NCBI RefSeq assembly: GCF_902859825.1
Contig: NZ_CADIKB010000002.1
Span: forward strand, 186,001-250,000
DNA length: 64,000 nt
Source: Paraburkholderia phenoliruptrix
Lineage (GTDB): Bacteria > Pseudomonadota > Gammaproteobacteria > Burkholderiales > Burkholderiaceae
Direction of reading: 5' to 3'
The notes under the pieces are model-generated. The model saw only the letters and a list, made by a program, of their open reading frames with translations. It did no database searches and was not told the DNA's origin. The position numbers and the translations under genes are program-made. Shown here piece after piece: positions 63,958 to 64,000 of the stretch (positions are counted from its first letter, which is position 1; each line of letters starts with the position of its first letter).

Positions 63958-64000
63958 TCAATTCATCACGAAGCCGCCGTTCACCGGCAGCAATTGGCCG
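63958..64000 (-). CDS. short-chain dehydrogenase, C-terminal end only
   Basis: The last 13 codons of a gene entering from the right edge read GQLLPVNGGFVMN and stop (TGA at 63958-63960). This is the typical end of an SDR (GxxxxVNGGxxM). It is the next gene in the catabolic operon; the rest lies outside the window. Confidence 0.7.
   Translation of the reverse strand, partial: GQLLPVNGGFVMN

Noticed and set aside
1-64000. tRNA, rRNA, riboswitch or replication origin
   Set aside because: None recognised on either strand; no clover-leaf CCA ends, rRNA blocks or dnaA-box clusters seen, but this was a reading by eye.

Overview
The window is high-GC DNA with dense, mostly intact genes. Its gene families (MocR/PdxR-type and LysR regulators, aerobic aryl-CoA catabolism, phosphocholine-specific phospholipase C, HiPIP, PAAR/type VI secretion, DUF3562, DUF4337, DUF1488) point to a betaproteobacterium of the Burkholderia/Paraburkholderia/Caballeronia group. 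The genus is an inference from gene content. I saw no rRNA, tRNA or CRISPR array.

Layout. 1-5.0 kb: a plus-strand catabolic operon (acyl-CoA dehydrogenase, thioesterase, RidA, aminobenzoate-type CoA ligase, dienelactone hydrolase/SnoaL fusion) that fits the aerobic CoA-dependent 2-aminobenzoate route. It is followed by a DHA2-type exporter. 6.8-10.9 kb: a scarred region with a broken TPR/glycosyltransferase gene, a complete 1666-bp IS3-family element without a target duplication, a gene truncated on the other side of it, and a frameshifted small exported protein. 11-19.2 kb: acetyltransferases, a flavin reductase-like protein, a MocR regulator divergent from a GNAT gene, a LysR regulator divergent from an AEC transporter, DUF4337 and LysE. 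19.5-22.1 kb: a minus-strand operon of two DGPF/YciI proteins, a VOC protein and an ECF42-type sigma factor. 22.5-24.5 kb: a large lipoprotein gene.

24.6-26.8 kb: an AT-richer PAAR-effector-putative immunity cassette in which all three genes carry a frame break. 27-32.3 kb: small proteins (a strong-SD orphan, DUF1488, DOPA-dioxygenase-like, HiPIP), a nitroreductase and an aldo/keto reductase. 32.4-40.4 kb: a minus-strand carbohydrate block in which a debranching amyloglucosidase, a GH63-like glucosidase, glucose-6-phosphate dehydrogenase (zwf) and a ROK/polyphosphate-glucokinase-like kinase could together turn alpha-glucan into 6-phosphogluconolactone. 40.6-52.9 kb: phospholipase C, a deacylase with a periplasmic binding protein and a divergent LysR gene, rubredoxin, a Rieske oxygenase, a GT2 glycosyltransferase, cytochrome b561, DUF3562, an amine oxidase of the sarcosine oxidase type and a GNAT.

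53-64 kb: a minus-strand, translationally coupled catabolic operon reading from the right edge: SDR (partial), cupin, alpha/beta hydrolase, IclR regulator, second SDR, ThDP enzyme, aspartate-dehydrogenase-like protein, aldehyde dehydrogenase, VOC extradiol dioxygenase, ferredoxin reductase, aromatic-acid MFS transporter. Its substrate is not known from sequence. It is the least described multi-gene pathway here and, with the PAAR cassette, the best place to look for new biology.

At least seven coding stretches, almost all between 7.9 and 26.9 kb, contain single-base frame breaks, mostly apparent one-base losses. Either this part is decaying accessory DNA or the assembly has residual indel errors; read mapping would decide. 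Start sites were chosen from Shine-Dalgarno matches, overlaps with neighbours and family-typical N-termini, and are given with their doubts.
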